A stretch of 64,000 bases of DNA, from positions 2,294,001 to 2,358,000 of the forward strand of contig NZ_CP072600.1 of assembly GCF_019891175.1 (NCBI RefSeq), given 5' to 3'. Below the pieces are notes generated by a model that saw nothing but the letters and a program-made list of their open reading frames with translations, was not told where the DNA came from and made no database searches. Positions 32,739-42,375 of the stretch are shown here, one piece after another (within the stretch, counting starts at the first letter, position 1; every line of letters begins with the position of its first letter). The translations under genes were made by a program, and so were the position numbers. This DNA is from Leptothermofonsia sichuanensis E412. GTDB taxonomy: Bacteria > Cyanobacteriota > Cyanobacteriia > Leptolyngbyales > Leptolyngbyaceae.

Positions 32739-33659
32739 ATGGAATGTTCTTCCATGCGGCGAGACTCCATTTTCTACAGAATCTTCCAGCAACAGCCTAC
32801 CCTGCTGTTTGAGTTAGTTACGCCTCCACCTGCCAATAGTGGCAGCTATCGGTTTGACTCCGTCGCAGTTAAGGAATCCAGATTTGAAATTGATGGAGTA
32901 TTCCTGCCCCCAGAAACTGACGGTACAGGAACTATTTACTTCTGCGAAGTCCAGTTCCAAAGAGATGAGCGGCTTTACGAACGGCTATTTAGTGAGTCGC
33001 TCCTCTACTTCTACCGCAACCGCGACTACTATGGTGATTGGCAAGCCGTAGTAATTTATTCATCCCGCAATATTGAACAAACGGCCCTTCATCCCCATCG
33101 ATCATTGCTCAATGGGGAGCAAGTATACCGGATATATCTGGATGAATTGGGTCCGATTCGCCAGTTGCCGCTGGGAATTGCTCTGATGGTATTGACCACC
33201 CTACAGGATAACCAGGCTCCAGAAGAAGCTCGCTACTTACTGACAAGATTGCGTCAGGAAAATCTGGATCCCGAATCAGGTCAAGCCATAATAGAACTGA
33301 TAACAACCATCATGGTATACAAATTCACCTTTTTAAGCCGGGTGGAGGTGGAATCAATGCTAGGAATCTCACTCCAGGAGACGAGAGTTTATCAAGAGGC
33401 AAAGGAAGAAGGACGTCAGGAAGGGCGTCAGGAAGGACGTCAGGAAGGACGTCAGGAAGGACGTCAGGAAGGACGTCAGGAAGAAGCAACAGCATTGATT
33501 ACACGGCAGTTGACCCGGCGATTTGGGCAAGAATTCTCTGAAGAAATGCAATCTCGGATCTCTGAATTACCGCTACCCCTACTGGAACAGTTGGGCGAAG
33601 CCTTGCTGGACTTTACGAGTCTGACTGATTTGCAGACCTGGTTAGGCACACACCTCTGA
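32739..33659 (+). CDS. DUF2887/Rpn-type PD-(D/E)XK nuclease-like protein
   Basis: A 306-residue protein of a family abundant in filamentous cyanobacteria and linked to the Rpn recombination-promoting nucleases. The predicted nuclease site is Asp52 (EIDGVF) followed by Glu70-Val-Gln72 (FCEVQFQ), a D...ExQ pattern. The C-terminal part carries six tandem EGRQ repeats (224-247), giving a charged helix before the conserved ALITRQLTRRFG segment that ends most members. It follows pyrE after 3 bp, an odd pairing that may simply reflect insertion behind a housekeeping gene. Activity is inferred only from the motif. Confidence 0.82.
   Translation: MECSSMRRDSIFYRIFQQQPTLLFELVTPPPANSGSYRFDSVAVKESRFEIDGVFLPPETDGTGTIYFCEVQFQRDERLYERLFSESLLYFYRNRDYYGDWQAVVIYSSRNIEQTALHPHRSLLNGEQVYRIYLDELGPIRQLPLGIALMVLTTLQDNQAPEEARYLLTRLRQENLDPESGQAIIELITTIMVYKFTFLSRVEVESMLGISLQETRVYQEAKEEGRQEGRQEGRQEGRQEGRQEGRQEEATALITRQLTRRFGQEFSEEMQSRISELPLPLLEQLGEALLDFTSLTDLQTWLGTHL
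33408..33479 (+). repeat. 12-bp tandem repeat, six copies
   Basis: GAAGGACGTCAG repeated six times, one unit with an A to G change, coding for (EGRQ)6. The near-perfect DNA identity suggests recent slippage or unequal recombination, and copy number is likely to vary between strains. Confidence 0.92.
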
Positions 33660-33722
33660 AGGCAGGCTACCGCAGTAGCCATTCAGTTCAGGGCAAATTA
33701 GAAAACTCAATATCGGATCCCA

Positions 33723-35330
33723 TCATCCTCCCTTCCCTGTCCCCATCTCCTGTTCCCCATCTCCTGTCCGATTGCTATACCAGGCCTGCAATGCCAACCG
33801 ATGAACTTTTAGCCAGGGGATATTGTATTGGCGAGCAATTTGAGCGCAGTCTTCATATTCGGGCTGTACATTAACGGGGGTGGACTTACTCCCATGTTCC
33901 ATCCAGGCAATTTTTACTCGAATAGTGCCATACGCCGTTTTAACTGGCTGAACTTCGCGTTGCAGAACCTGACGTTGCTGGTTAGAGTGACGGATTCCCA
34001 GGGTGGTTGTTTCCCGAAAAATGATGGTTTCACAGGCGATCGCAGCTTCTGGGGGGCAAATGACTGTCAGCAGGATACCCATTCGTGACTTTTTCATCCC
34101 GATTGCTTGAGTAAACACCTCTACTGCTCCAGCCGCGAATAAAACGTCATACAGATATCCAATCACTTGAGGATTGAGGTCGTCGATTTGAGTTTCAAGG
34201 ACAGTGACTGTTTCTGGTGGGGGGAGTGGGGTATGGGTAATAGGGAGGGGAGCGCGAGATAGCGAATGGGGGGGGTGGGGGGAGGTGGAGTATGGAACTG
34301 GGACGTGAAGGTGGCCCGGCTGAGTGCTCTCTGAGGGACTCAGCCAAACGGAATCGGAACCTGGGGCAATCCCTATCTTCTGTTCCCTGTCCCCTGGTTC
34401 TTGCACAGTTCCCTGTTTTCTTTCCCCAATCCACAGGCGCAGGATATTGGGAATTGGAAGATCAACGGTGCCTGCGCCCAAGCCAACCCGGAGCAGGGTC
34501 ATGGAAGGAGGGGGACCAAATTGAACTGCCAGCGTTGTAGCGATCGCTGCCCCAGTGGGGGTGACCAGTTCTCGCTCAATTCCATTGCTGTAAAGAGGAA
34601 TCTGACGCAGTTCAAACAACTTGAGCACAGCCGGAGCCGGAACTGGTAAACGACCATGGGCTGCCCGGATTGTGCCCCCACCCACAGGCAGGGCTGAACA
34701 GTAAATACGTTCCACACCCAACCAGTCCAGCCCCAGACAGGTACCCACAATATCCACGATCGCATCCGTTGCTCCAACCTCATGAAAATGAACCTGCTCC
34801 GGGAGAATGCCGTGGACTGCCCCCTCTGCCTCAGCCAGTTGGCGAAACACAGCTAAACTCCAGACCTCAGCCCTTGAGGGCAAGCCTGCTGCCAGGATCA
34901 TCTGCTCAATTTCTGGCAGGTGTCGGGTAGGGGTAAGGTGGGTATGGCTGCCGGGAGATGCTGGCTCATGGCTGTGACTATGCCCATGCTGCTGGAGGTG
35001 GGAATGGACATGGGCATAGCTCTCAGGTTCCCAGGGAACTCCTGCGCTAGAGTGGGCATGATGGCTTAGATGATAGGCTGTTGTAGCAGCGTCTTTCGCT
35101 TCAGAACCAGCCCCTGAGGTATTGGGGAGCGCCAGATCGACATGAATTTTGGTTGCCCGCTGACCATTGCGGTGAACCTGCTCCGCCCGCAGTTGATATT
35201 CCTTTGAAATACCAAGACGCCCTAAAGCCTCAGCCAAATAATCGAACGGAACTCCTGCGTCCACCAGTGCCCCCAGGCACATATCACCAGCAATTCCAGT
35301 TGGACAATCCAGGTAGGCAATTTTAGTCAT
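33723..35330 (-). CDS. larC: nickel-pincer cofactor biosynthesis protein LarC
   Basis: CTP-dependent nickel insertase of the lactate-racemase cofactor pathway. The N-terminus [17 protein letters not shown] is the family signature, followed by a His-rich region ([15 protein letters not shown]) expected to hold Ni2+. The C-terminus has [10 protein letters not shown] and KKSRMG as in the CTP-binding domain. Start ATG 35330 fits the signature; an earlier in-frame ATG at 35372 adds 14 unlike residues. About 80 residues between the two domains, and the tail after QAWYSN, are encoded by C/T-rich repeat tracts normally seen between genes. larB and larE are not in the window. Function may extend to other nickel enzymes. 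Confidence 0.87.
   Translation of the reverse strand: MTKIAYLDCPTGIAGDMCLGALVDAGVPFDYLAEALGRLGISKEYQLRAEQVHRNGQRATKIHVDLALPNTSGAGSEAKDAATTAYHLSHHAHSSAGVPWEPESYAHVHSHLQQHGHSHSHEPASPGSHTHLTPTRHLPEIEQMILAAGLPSRAEVWSLAVFRQLAEAEGAVHGILPEQVHFHEVGATDAIVDIVGTCLGLDWLGVERIYCSALPVGGGTIRAAHGRLPVPAPAVLKLFELRQIPLYSNGIERELVTPTGAAIATTLAVQFGPPPSMTLLRVGLGAGTVDLPIPNILRLWIGERKQGTVQEPGDREQKIGIAPGSDSVWLSPSESTQPGHLHVPVPYSTSPHPPHSLSRAPLPITHTPLPPPETVTVLETQIDDLNPQVIGYLYDVLFAAGAVEVFTQAIGMKKSRMGILLTVICPPEAAIACETIIFRETTTLGIRHSNQQRQVLQREVQPVKTAYGTIRVKIAWMEHGSKSTPVNVQPEYEDCAQIARQYNIPWLKVHRLALQAWYSNRTGDGEQEMGTGKGG
34378..34428. repeat. intergenic-type repeat inside larC
   Basis: CTTCTGTTCCCTGTCCCCTGGTTC...CAGTTCCCTGTTTTC, matching the CCCTGTCCCC words found between genes. 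On the coding strand it stays in frame and gives a Gln/Glu/Asp-rich stretch near [10 protein letters not shown]. Confidence 0.75.
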
Positions 35331-35516
35331 GGGCGTGCAGGAAGGGATGAAGGGATAAAAGATAGAAATCAAGGGAGAATATTTTTTATTTTCGCTTCCT
35401 TTGAACCATCCTTCATCCTACCCCTCAGAACAGAACCGTACACCCTTCATCCCTCATCCTTCATCCTTCATCCCTCATTCCTCATCCTTGACCCTCCATC
35501 CCTTTCCCCTAAACCC
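35331..35516. other. divergent larC / YrdC-family promoter region
   Basis: Holds an AT-rich stretch (AATATTTTTTATTTTCG, about 35376-35392) suited to promoters. A CATCCTTCATCC-rich tandem tract (about 35407-35500) runs up to the next start codon. Confidence 0.5.
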
Positions 35517-36188
35517 ATGGCAACTCTCTACACCCTTCACCCCGACACTCCACAGACCAGAACGGTTGAACAAATTAAAGATGAACTCCATGGTGGAGCG
35601 GTAATGCTCTATCCTACCGATACGGTATATGCGATCGGGTGCGACCTGTATTCCAAAAGTGCTGTAGAGCGTGTGCGGCAGATTAAGCAGTTATCAAACG
35701 ATAAGCCACTGACGTTTCTTTGCCAGTCCCTATCGAATATTGCTCAATACGCCGTTGTTAGCGATTCCGCCTATCGCATCATGCGGCGGCTGATTCCAGG
35801 TCCTTACACGTTTTTGCTGCCTGCGACCAAACTGGTACCCCGCCTGGTTATGAATCCCAAACGCCGAACGACTGGAATCCGGGTGCCCGACCACTCAATC
35901 TGTCTATCATTGCTGGAAGCTCTGGGCAATCCCATCATTTCAACCTCTGCCCCCCTTCTGGAGGATGAAGACCAGGGATCGGAAAATGGAGGAAAACCGC
36001 ATCACAATACCACCCGTTACGAGTTATTTGATTGTTTAGAAAAGTTAGTGGACTTGATTGTCGATAGCGGTGCTGAGCCGGGGTTTCAGGTTTCCACAAT
36101 TGTGGATTTAACCACGGAGGAACCCATTCTGGTTCGGAGGGGTCTAGGATGGGAAGAGGCATCTACCTGGGTTGTTGAAGTTGGCTAA
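35517..36188 (+). CDS. L-threonylcarbamoyladenylate synthase family protein (YrdC/YciO)
   Basis: Member of the Sua5/YrdC/YciO family, which forms threonylcarbamoyl-AMP for tRNA t6A37. Family segments are LYPTDTVYAIGCD (31-43), the KQLSNDKPLTFLC block (about 57-69), the IPGPYTFLLPA segment and RTTGIRVPDH. The 223-residue length and sequence are closer to YciO than to short YrdC, so activity in t6A synthesis is likely but not proved. The ATG follows a CATCC-repeat tract with no clear Shine-Dalgarno. It is divergent from larC. Confidence 0.83.
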   Translation: MATLYTLHPDTPQTRTVEQIKDELHGGAVMLYPTDTVYAIGCDLYSKSAVERVRQIKQLSNDKPLTFLCQSLSNIAQYAVVSDSAYRIMRRLIPGPYTFLLPATKLVPRLVMNPKRRTTGIRVPDHSICLSLLEALGNPIISTSAPLLEDEDQGSENGGKPHHNTTRYELFDCLEKLVDLIVDSGAEPGFQVSTIVDLTTEEPILVRRGLGWEEASTWVVEVG

Positions 36189-36442
36189 CCCAGCCTGTCA
36201 ACTGTCCACTGCCTGAAAAACTGGGATGCGATCTTCCAGGCAGGCGATCGCTCCCTTTTACCCCATTGCTTTCGGTGGGTTTGACCCGGATCTCTCCTTT
36301 CGCTGGAATTATTCTTTCATCATTGTGTTCATCCGTTCATGTAACCACCTGAAAAAGTGACATAGCACGCACTAGGTCATACCGTAGCGGGCAGGGTTCT
36401 TCATGTAGACACTGACAGATACCAGCAAATCCTACGGTTCCA

Positions 36443-37732
36443 TTGAGTGCACTGCCAGCCATGAATACTAAATCTACCTCCCTCCGCTCTAAAACGACCT
36501 CTTCCATTAACCAGTCCTCCGATGACTCGGCGATCGCGGACATGCCGGAAACGAGTGGGTTTTCCTATGAGCCTGAATCTATTAGAGCAACCAGTTCAGA
36601 TGAATTTATTGACCTGCAAACGTTGACCCAGATTCTTTCCCAGGAACTTAGCTCTGAGGTGAAGGCATCTACCAGTAATGTGGAAACCCTGGCAACCCGC
36701 ATTGCCGCCGAGGTCGATCGCATCTGTCAAAAGAGTGGACGCATTCAGATGTCAGGGAAAGTACGATCCTGGCAACTGTCTCTGGCACGGCACCGTCTGC
36801 AAAAATGTGTAACCTACTACCAGCTTGGTTCCCGTCGAGGACGTGCGGAACTGCACAGCACCCTGGGTTCAATGGTCTACCGATATGTGGCTCCCAGCCG
36901 GATGCAGCTTGGGTTTCAAGCTCGCTATAACCTGATTGAAGATTTTCTCCAGGGATTTTACAGCGAATCCTTGAAGGCATTTCGACGGGAAAATGAATTA
37001 CCCGATGGTTATCAACCACGTACTCGTCTGGAACTGGCAGAGTATATGGCGTTTACAGAACAGTATGCCAAACGCCGTATTAGTCTTCCCAACGGGCAAA
37101 ATCAGCAACTCGTAGTGCTGCGGTCCCAGCGGTTTGGGAAGCGGCAACCACTCGAAGTTTCCGTGGATATTGAGCAGGCATTAGAGTCTCCCAAAAGTGA
37201 AGAAGCTGAATCCCACAATCGATCGCCCCTGGCTCAACAGTTGCGGGAACAGATGGTAATCGATGCGGTGGATACCCCATCCGAAGCCGTCCTGCGCGAT
37301 CGCGTCATCTCCGAATTGATCAGCTACCTGGAATCCCAGGGACAACATGATTGTGTGGATTACCTGGTGCTCAAGCTCCAGGACCTTTCAGCGCCAGAGA
37401 TTGATGATATCCTGGGGCTTTCCTCTCGCCAGCGTGACTACCTGCAACAACGTTTTAAGTACCACGTCGAAAAATTCACCCTTTCTAAAAACTGGAAACT
37501 GGTTCACCAATGGCTGGGTGCAGACCTGGATCAGAATCTGGGGCTATCTACTCAACAGTGGCAGCGGTTCCTGGATCAGCTCTCCCCCGAACAACACCAA
37601 TTGCTGGAACTCAAGCAAGCCCACGTTTCGGATCAGGAAATTGGGCGACGACTCAAGTGCACGCCCAAACAACTGCAAAAACGCTGGGGACACCTCCTGG
37701 AACTGGCACGACAGACCAGGAATCAAAACTAA
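36443..37732 (+). CDS. hetZ: HetZ-family protein (heterocyst differentiation regulator-like)
   Basis: A 429-residue protein matching what I recall of the HetZ family: KVRSWQLSLARHRLQKCVTY..LGS..GR.ELHSTL, RTRLELAEYMAFTE.YAKRRI, QPLEVSVDIEQA and DLSAPEIDDILGL..RQRDYLQQRFKYH. The last 100 residues resemble a sigma-factor-like or helix-turn-helix region (DQEIGRRLKCTPKQLQKRW). In Anabaena, HetZ acts early in heterocyst formation, and relatives also occur in species that make none. The Ser/Thr-rich N-terminus (1-50) is probably disordered; ATGs at 36443 and 36461 are both possible. No other heterocyst gene is in the window. Confidence 0.78.
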   Translation: MSALPAMNTKSTSLRSKTTSSINQSSDDSAIADMPETSGFSYEPESIRATSSDEFIDLQTLTQILSQELSSEVKASTSNVETLATRIAAEVDRICQKSGRIQMSGKVRSWQLSLARHRLQKCVTYYQLGSRRGRAELHSTLGSMVYRYVAPSRMQLGFQARYNLIEDFLQGFYSESLKAFRRENELPDGYQPRTRLELAEYMAFTEQYAKRRISLPNGQNQQLVVLRSQRFGKRQPLEVSVDIEQALESPKSEEAESHNRSPLAQQLREQMVIDAVDTPSEAVLRDRVISELISYLESQGQHDCVDYLVLKLQDLSAPEIDDILGLSSRQRDYLQQRFKYHVEKFTLSKNWKLVHQWLGADLDQNLGLSTQQWQRFLDQLSPEQHQLLELKQAHVSDQEIGRRLKCTPKQLQKRWGHLLELARQTRNQN

Positions 37733-38025
37733 TCCACTGACTAGTGGTTTGCCAACCTTGAAATTGTGAGTCTTAGGATCAGGAAGAGGTTATTACTTTG
37801 GGGAGTTTAACTCACAAAATAATTCTTGATAGTCCACTAGTGCAGGTTGCTGAAAATAACCCGCCAGTTCTAGGTTGAACCACAAAGACACCAGGCGCAC
37901 GAAGAAACTTTGTGTCCCTTCGTGGCTTTGTGGTGAAAAACTTCTGCCGCAATCCACTAAGTTCGCTGCCGTTATCTGCATCAGGTATTTGAGTCATCGA
38001 TAATAAATGCAGAAACCAATTCAGG
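37733..38025. other. intergenic region with inverted repeats
   Basis: About 290 bp. CCACTGACTAGTGG directly follows the hetZ-like stop codon, and CCACTAGTG recurs near 37835. A larger inverted repeat, AACCACAAAGACACC...GTGTCCC..CGTGGCTTTGTGGTG (about 37878-37935), belongs to a dispersed type also seen near galK. The upstream signals of the sensor kinase must lie in the last part. Confidence 0.55.
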
Positions 38026-41000
38026 ATGCGGACAGTACCTATGGATACCCCCCTGCCAGACACGCACCTGCCTGTACCCGTTCAGCACCATGCCATCAAC
38101 TCATCCGCGGTTAGAATTTCTGGCCTGTATTTTTTGGCGGGTGTGCTGTGGATTGTGGTTACAGGCTACTGGCTGTCATTGATTCACAATCCAGCCGAGT
38201 TGCTTCGCCTGCATAGTGCAAGCTGTCTCAGTCTGGTCATGGTTTCCACAGGGCTGCTCTACAGGTACTTGAACCGGCAGCAGGGTGGACAGCTAGCAGA
38301 GAACCCGGACACGCCAAATTTCCAGTCCGCTGAAATTCCCCTACTCCATAGGGAAGCCACTACTGCCGCGCTGCTCAATGCCATTCCAGACATGATCTTT
38401 CGCATCCGTCGGGATGGAGTATTCCTCGACTTTAAGGCAGCAAAGGATTTTCATCCCGTATTGCCGCCCAAAGCTTTTCTGGGAAAGGCGATCGCCGATT
38501 TTTTCCCGGCCACCATCGCCCAACTTGCCATGCAAAAGATTCAACAAACGCTGGCAACCGGAGATGTCCAGATTCACACGTATCAACTCTTGGAACAGGG
38601 CATCTTACGGGACTACGAATCCAGAATGGTACCCTGTGGAGAAGATGAAGTGCTGGCAATCGTGCGAGATATCACCAATCAGCAGACTGCCCTGCGGGAA
38701 CAGCAACAGACCGAGGCCGCCCTGCGCCACAGCAAAGAACAGCGCCGACTAACCCTGGAATTCACCCATATTGGGAGTTGGGACTGGAACATTGAAACAG
38801 GGGAATTGCTCTGGAACGATAATCATTTCCGCCTGCTGGGTTTATCGCCCCAGTCAACCGAGGTGAGCTACCAAACCTGGCGCAATCAGGTACATCCGGA
38901 GGACATTGACCGGGTTGAACAAGCCGTTGCTCACGCTCTGGACACCCACACCAATTTTGAAGCAGAATACCGGGTGATTTACCCTGATCGCACTATCCAC
39001 TGGCTGTTGGGGCGAGGGCGTGGAATTTACGATGACGACGGCAACGCTGTCCGCATGATTGGGGTCATCCTTGATGTAAGCCGCTTAAAGCAGGTTGAGG
39101 CTGACTTGCTCGCCAGTGAAGCGCGCTTTCAAGCCTTTATGGACAACAGCCCCACCGCCAGTTGGATCACAGATACCCAGGGTCAGATTCTCTATCTCAA
39201 TCAAACCTATTTCTCCATGTTCCAACTGCCCGAGCGGGACATTCTGGGGAAAAATCTGCTTGAGGTTTATCCGCCAGCAGTAGCTCGAAAATTTATAGAT
39301 GACAATCTGACGGTTGCCCAAACAGGGCAACTTTTAGAAACTACAGAAATAACTCCCCGACCAGATGGCACTCTGGGCTACTTTTTGGTTTACAAATTTC
39401 TGCTTCCCAGCTCACCCGACCAACCCCTGGTTGGAGGTGTGGCAATTGATATGACTGATTGGAAACAGGCAGAAAACGCTCTCCGTGAGAGCGAAGAACG
39501 GTATCGCTCCCTCGTCCTGGCCACCTCCCAGGCAGTCTGGCTCACGGATGCAGAAGGGAATGCCAAAGCCGTCACTCCAACCTGGCAGACGATTACCGGA
39601 CAAAATGATGCTGACCAGAAGGGTAATGGGTGGCTCAACATCCTGCATCCCGATGACCGGGAATCGGTCTGGCAAGTCTGGAAGCAGGCAGTGGCCGATC
39701 AGATTCCCTACGAGGCAGAGTACCGGATTCTAAACACTCAGGGTGAAGAACGCTACATTGTGGCGCGGGCAGTTCCGGTGCGATCGCCCGATGGGCAGGT
39801 GCGCGAATGGATTGGCACCAGCACCGATATTACTGACCGCAAACGCGCCGAAGAAAAACTCCGCTTCCAGGCGCAACTACTGGACAATGTGCGGGAGTCG
39901 GTTGTGGCGACCGATCTGGAAGGACACATCATTTACTGGGGTAAGGGAGCAGAGGCACTGTATGGCTATCCCGCAGAGGACGTGATGGGTACTTTTGTTT
40001 CCTTTATTGTGGATTCTGAGGAACAGCCCCAGGAAGAGGAGCGAATTCGGCAGGTACTTGAACTTGGCTACTGGAAAGGAGAATATCAACAACGCCGTCG
40101 AGACGGCACTTCTTTTTGGGCAGATACGGTCATTTCCCTGGCAAAAGATGAGCAAGGAAAACCCTTTGGGTTGATCGGGATTGATCGGGATATCAGCGCC
40201 GCTAAACGCAACGAAATCATTCGCAGACAAGCTGAAGCAGAACTGAGGCGACTCAATGAGGAACTGGAGCAGAGGGTGCAGACTCGCACCCAGGAACTGC
40301 ATCAGGCAAACAATCAGTTACAGGCTGAAATTCGTGAACGGCAGCGAACTGAAGTCGCTCTCAGGCAAAGCGAAGAACTATTCCGCCAAATTTTTGAAAG
40401 CGCCCCAGTCGGTATTGCCCTGGCCAACACCCAGGACTATCAGTTCAGGATGGTCAATCCTCTCTTTTGCACCATGTTGGGTTACTCAGAGGAAGAACTG
40501 ATGGCAGGCTCCTGCCCCTCTATCAGCCACCCAGAAGATGCAGACGCTGAAAAGCCCTACGCAGAAAGCCTGTTCAGGGGGGATATCCCCGGCTACCAGT
40601 TCGTTAAACGGTACATCAAAAAGAATCAGGAGATCATGTGGGGCAGCCTCACAACCCGCGCCATTCGCAATCAGGCCGGAGAAATCCTTTACATTCTGGG
40701 GATCGTGGAAGACATCACTGAGCGTAAACGGATTGAAGACGAACGGGAGCAGGCACGGGAAGCCCTGGCTCGACGAACTGCCGAGTTAGACGGTCTGATT
40801 AACATCATGCCCGACTACATTTATGTGATTGAACGGAATACGATGCGAATTCTCCTTTGTAACCAGGCGTTTGTTGAGGGAATTGGGCAGCGCGATCGCC
40901 AGGCCGTACAGGGCAAACTGCTGTCTGAGTGTTTTTCCGAGGCAGACACTGCGTACTTTTACCAGCAGAACCAGCAGGTGTTTGACTCTGGCCAGACCCT

Positions 41001-41886
41001 GCATATCCAGGAAACCATTGTCCTGGGAAATAAACCCCACCACTTTGAAACCTTCAAAATTCCGGTCCGCCAATCGAATGGTGAAGTCTACGCCCTCCTC
41101 GGCATGTCCCGTGACTATACTGAACTGATTGAAACCCAACGCACCCTTTCCGAGCGAACTGCCCAGCTCGAAGCCTCAAATCAGGAGCTAAACGCTTTTT
41201 CCTACTCGGTTTCCCACGATCTCCGGGCACCTTTGCGTCACATCAGTGGGTTTGTCAATGCGCTGAGAAATCATCTGGCACAAACCAGCAGCCTCAACGA
41301 TCCCAAAGTTGCCCACTACCTGCAAGTCATTCAGGACAGCAGTTTTAAGATGGGGCAGTTGATCGACGGTCTGCTCACCCTGTCGCGGGTGGGGCGACGC
41401 CAGATGGCAGAACTTCCGGTTGACCTGAATCTGGTGGTACAGGCTGTCCTGGAGCGCCTATCAGAAAGTCCCCTGGTCACAGGAATGGATTCCCAGTCTT
41501 CGTCTCAACCCGTTGAATTTGTGATTGGAGCATTACCGACTGTGATGGGAGATGCCACGCTGCTGCAACAGGTCTTTGCCAACCTGCTGGAAAATGCCAT
41601 CAAATTTAGCCGGGGACGCTCTCCTGCCAGGGTTGAGGTGGGCACCTTAGCCGATGGCACTCTTTTTGTCAGGGATAATGGGGTTGGCTTTTCCATGGAA
41701 TATGCAGACCAGCTATTTGCAGCTTTCCAGCGGTTACACCCAGCTTCAGAATTTGAAGGAACGGGGATTGGATTGGCGATCGTCCAGCGCATTATTCATC
41801 GCCATGGAGGTATGATTTGGGCAGAGAGTAAAGTTGGTCACGGTGCAACTTTTTATTTCAAATTTAAAGAAAATATTAAACACTAG
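38026..41886 (+). CDS. multi-PAS sensor histidine kinase
   Basis: A 1286-residue kinase. Two hydrophobic helices (about 28-48 and 58-80) anchor it near the N-terminus with almost no external loop. About seven PAS/PAC units fill 110-1030, seen in repeated signatures such as LPERDILGKNLLEVYP, GWLNILHPDDRESVW and DITERKR. A coiled coil lies near 740-780. HisKA follows with phospho-acceptor His1064 (SHDLRAPLRH), then HATPase with NLLENAIKFS, DNGVGF and GTGIGLAIV. The signal is unknown; many PAS domains suggest redox, light or small-ligand sensing. It is 30 bp upstream of an Rcp1-like regulator, its probable partner. ATG 38026 or 38041 are both possible starts. Confidence 0.9.
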   Translation: MRTVPMDTPLPDTHLPVPVQHHAINSSAVRISGLYFLAGVLWIVVTGYWLSLIHNPAELLRLHSASCLSLVMVSTGLLYRYLNRQQGGQLAENPDTPNFQSAEIPLLHREATTAALLNAIPDMIFRIRRDGVFLDFKAAKDFHPVLPPKAFLGKAIADFFPATIAQLAMQKIQQTLATGDVQIHTYQLLEQGILRDYESRMVPCGEDEVLAIVRDITNQQTALREQQQTEAALRHSKEQRRLTLEFTHIGSWDWNIETGELLWNDNHFRLLGLSPQSTEVSYQTWRNQVHPEDIDRVEQAVAHALDTHTNFEAEYRVIYPDRTIHWLLGRGRGIYDDDGNAVRMIGVILDVSRLKQVEADLLASEARFQAFMDNSPTASWITDTQGQILYLNQTYFSMFQLPERDILGKNLLEVYPPAVARKFIDDNLTVAQTGQLLETTEITPRPDGTLGYFLVYKFLLPSSPDQPLVGGVAIDMTDWKQAENALRESEERYRSLVLATSQAVWLTDAEGNAKAVTPTWQTITGQNDADQKGNGWLNILHPDDRESVWQVWKQAVADQIPYEAEYRILNTQGEERYIVARAVPVRSPDGQVREWIGTSTDITDRKRAEEKLRFQAQLLDNVRESVVATDLEGHIIYWGKGAEALYGYPAEDVMGTFVSFIVDSEEQPQEEERIRQVLELGYWKGEYQQRRRDGTSFWADTVISLAKDEQGKPFGLIGIDRDISAAKRNEIIRRQAEAELRRLNEELEQRVQTRTQELHQANNQLQAEIRERQRTEVALRQSEELFRQIFESAPVGIALANTQDYQFRMVNPLFCTMLGYSEEELMAGSCPSISHPEDADAEKPYAESLFRGDIPGYQFVKRYIKKNQEIMWGSLTTRAIRNQAGEILYILGIVEDITERKRIEDEREQAREALARRTAELDGLINIMPDYIYVIERNTMRILLCNQAFVEGIGQRDRQAVQGKLLSECFSEADTAYFYQQNQQVFDSGQTLHIQETIVLGNKPHHFETFKIPVRQSNGEVYALLGMSRDYTELIETQRTLSERTAQLEASNQELNAFSYSVSHDLRAPLRHISGFVNALRNHLAQTSSLNDPKVAHYLQVIQDSSFKMGQLIDGLLTLSRVGRRQMAELPVDLNLVVQAVLERLSESPLVTGMDSQSSSQPVEFVIGALPTVMGDATLLQQVFANLLENAIKFSRGRSPARVEVGTLADGTLFVRDNGVGFSMEYADQLFAAFQRLHPASEFEGTGIGLAIVQRIIHRHGGMIWAESKVGHGATFYFKFKENIKH

Positions 41887-41916
41887 GGAATATTAAGTTT
41901 TTCACCCCTTGAGTGA

Positions 41917-42375
41917 GTGAGTGGAAAGCCATTGAGTACTGAGCCAACCCGCATTTTGCTGGTGGAAGATGACCCCAACGATATAGAGCTAGTTCAGATT
42001 GCCCTCAGAGATTACAAATTTCTGAGTCAAATGGATGTCGTTTCTGATGGCGAACAGGCCCTACACTATTTGCTGGGACGAGACGGTGAAACGCCAACCC
42101 GTCCCCTCCCCCGGCTGGTGCTATTGGATCTGAAACTGCCAAAAGTAAATGGCCTTCGGGTTTTACAAACCCTGCGTGCCCATCCCAGAACCCGAAAACT
42201 GGTGATAGTGGTGATGACCTCTTCCCAGGAAGACAGTGACCTGAACGCTTGTTACGATTTAGGGATTAACAGCTATATCGTCAAGCCCCTCGATTTTCAG
42301 CAATTTCTCAATGTTGCTCAACAGGTTGGTTTGTACTGGATACAGTTCAATAAACCCCCTCTATTCCTGACCTGA
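41917..42375 (+). CDS. Rcp1-like single-domain response regulator
   Basis: A 152-residue receiver without an output domain. Acidic residues Glu17-Asp18-Asp19 (VEDDPND), phospho-acceptor Asp71 (LLDLKLPKVNG), Thr in VVMTSSQ and Lys in YIVKPLDF are all present. The NDIEL start and the YWIQFN C-terminal end resemble cyanobacterial phytochrome response regulators (Rcp1 type). Start is GTG at 41917. Its stop overlaps the next gene (TGATG), implying coupled translation. It likely shuttles phosphate between the multi-PAS kinase and the following receiver-kinase. Confidence 0.9.
   Translation: MSGKPLSTEPTRILLVEDDPNDIELVQIALRDYKFLSQMDVVSDGEQALHYLLGRDGETPTRPLPRLVLLDLKLPKVNGLRVLQTLRAHPRTRKLVIVVMTSSQEDSDLNACYDLGINSYIVKPLDFQQFLNVAQQVGLYWIQFNKPPLFLT

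Noticed and set aside
33408-33479. CRISPR-like array
   Set aside because: The 12-bp units are directly adjacent without spacers and lie in frame in a DUF2887 gene. No CRISPR array or cas gene was seen anywhere in the window.
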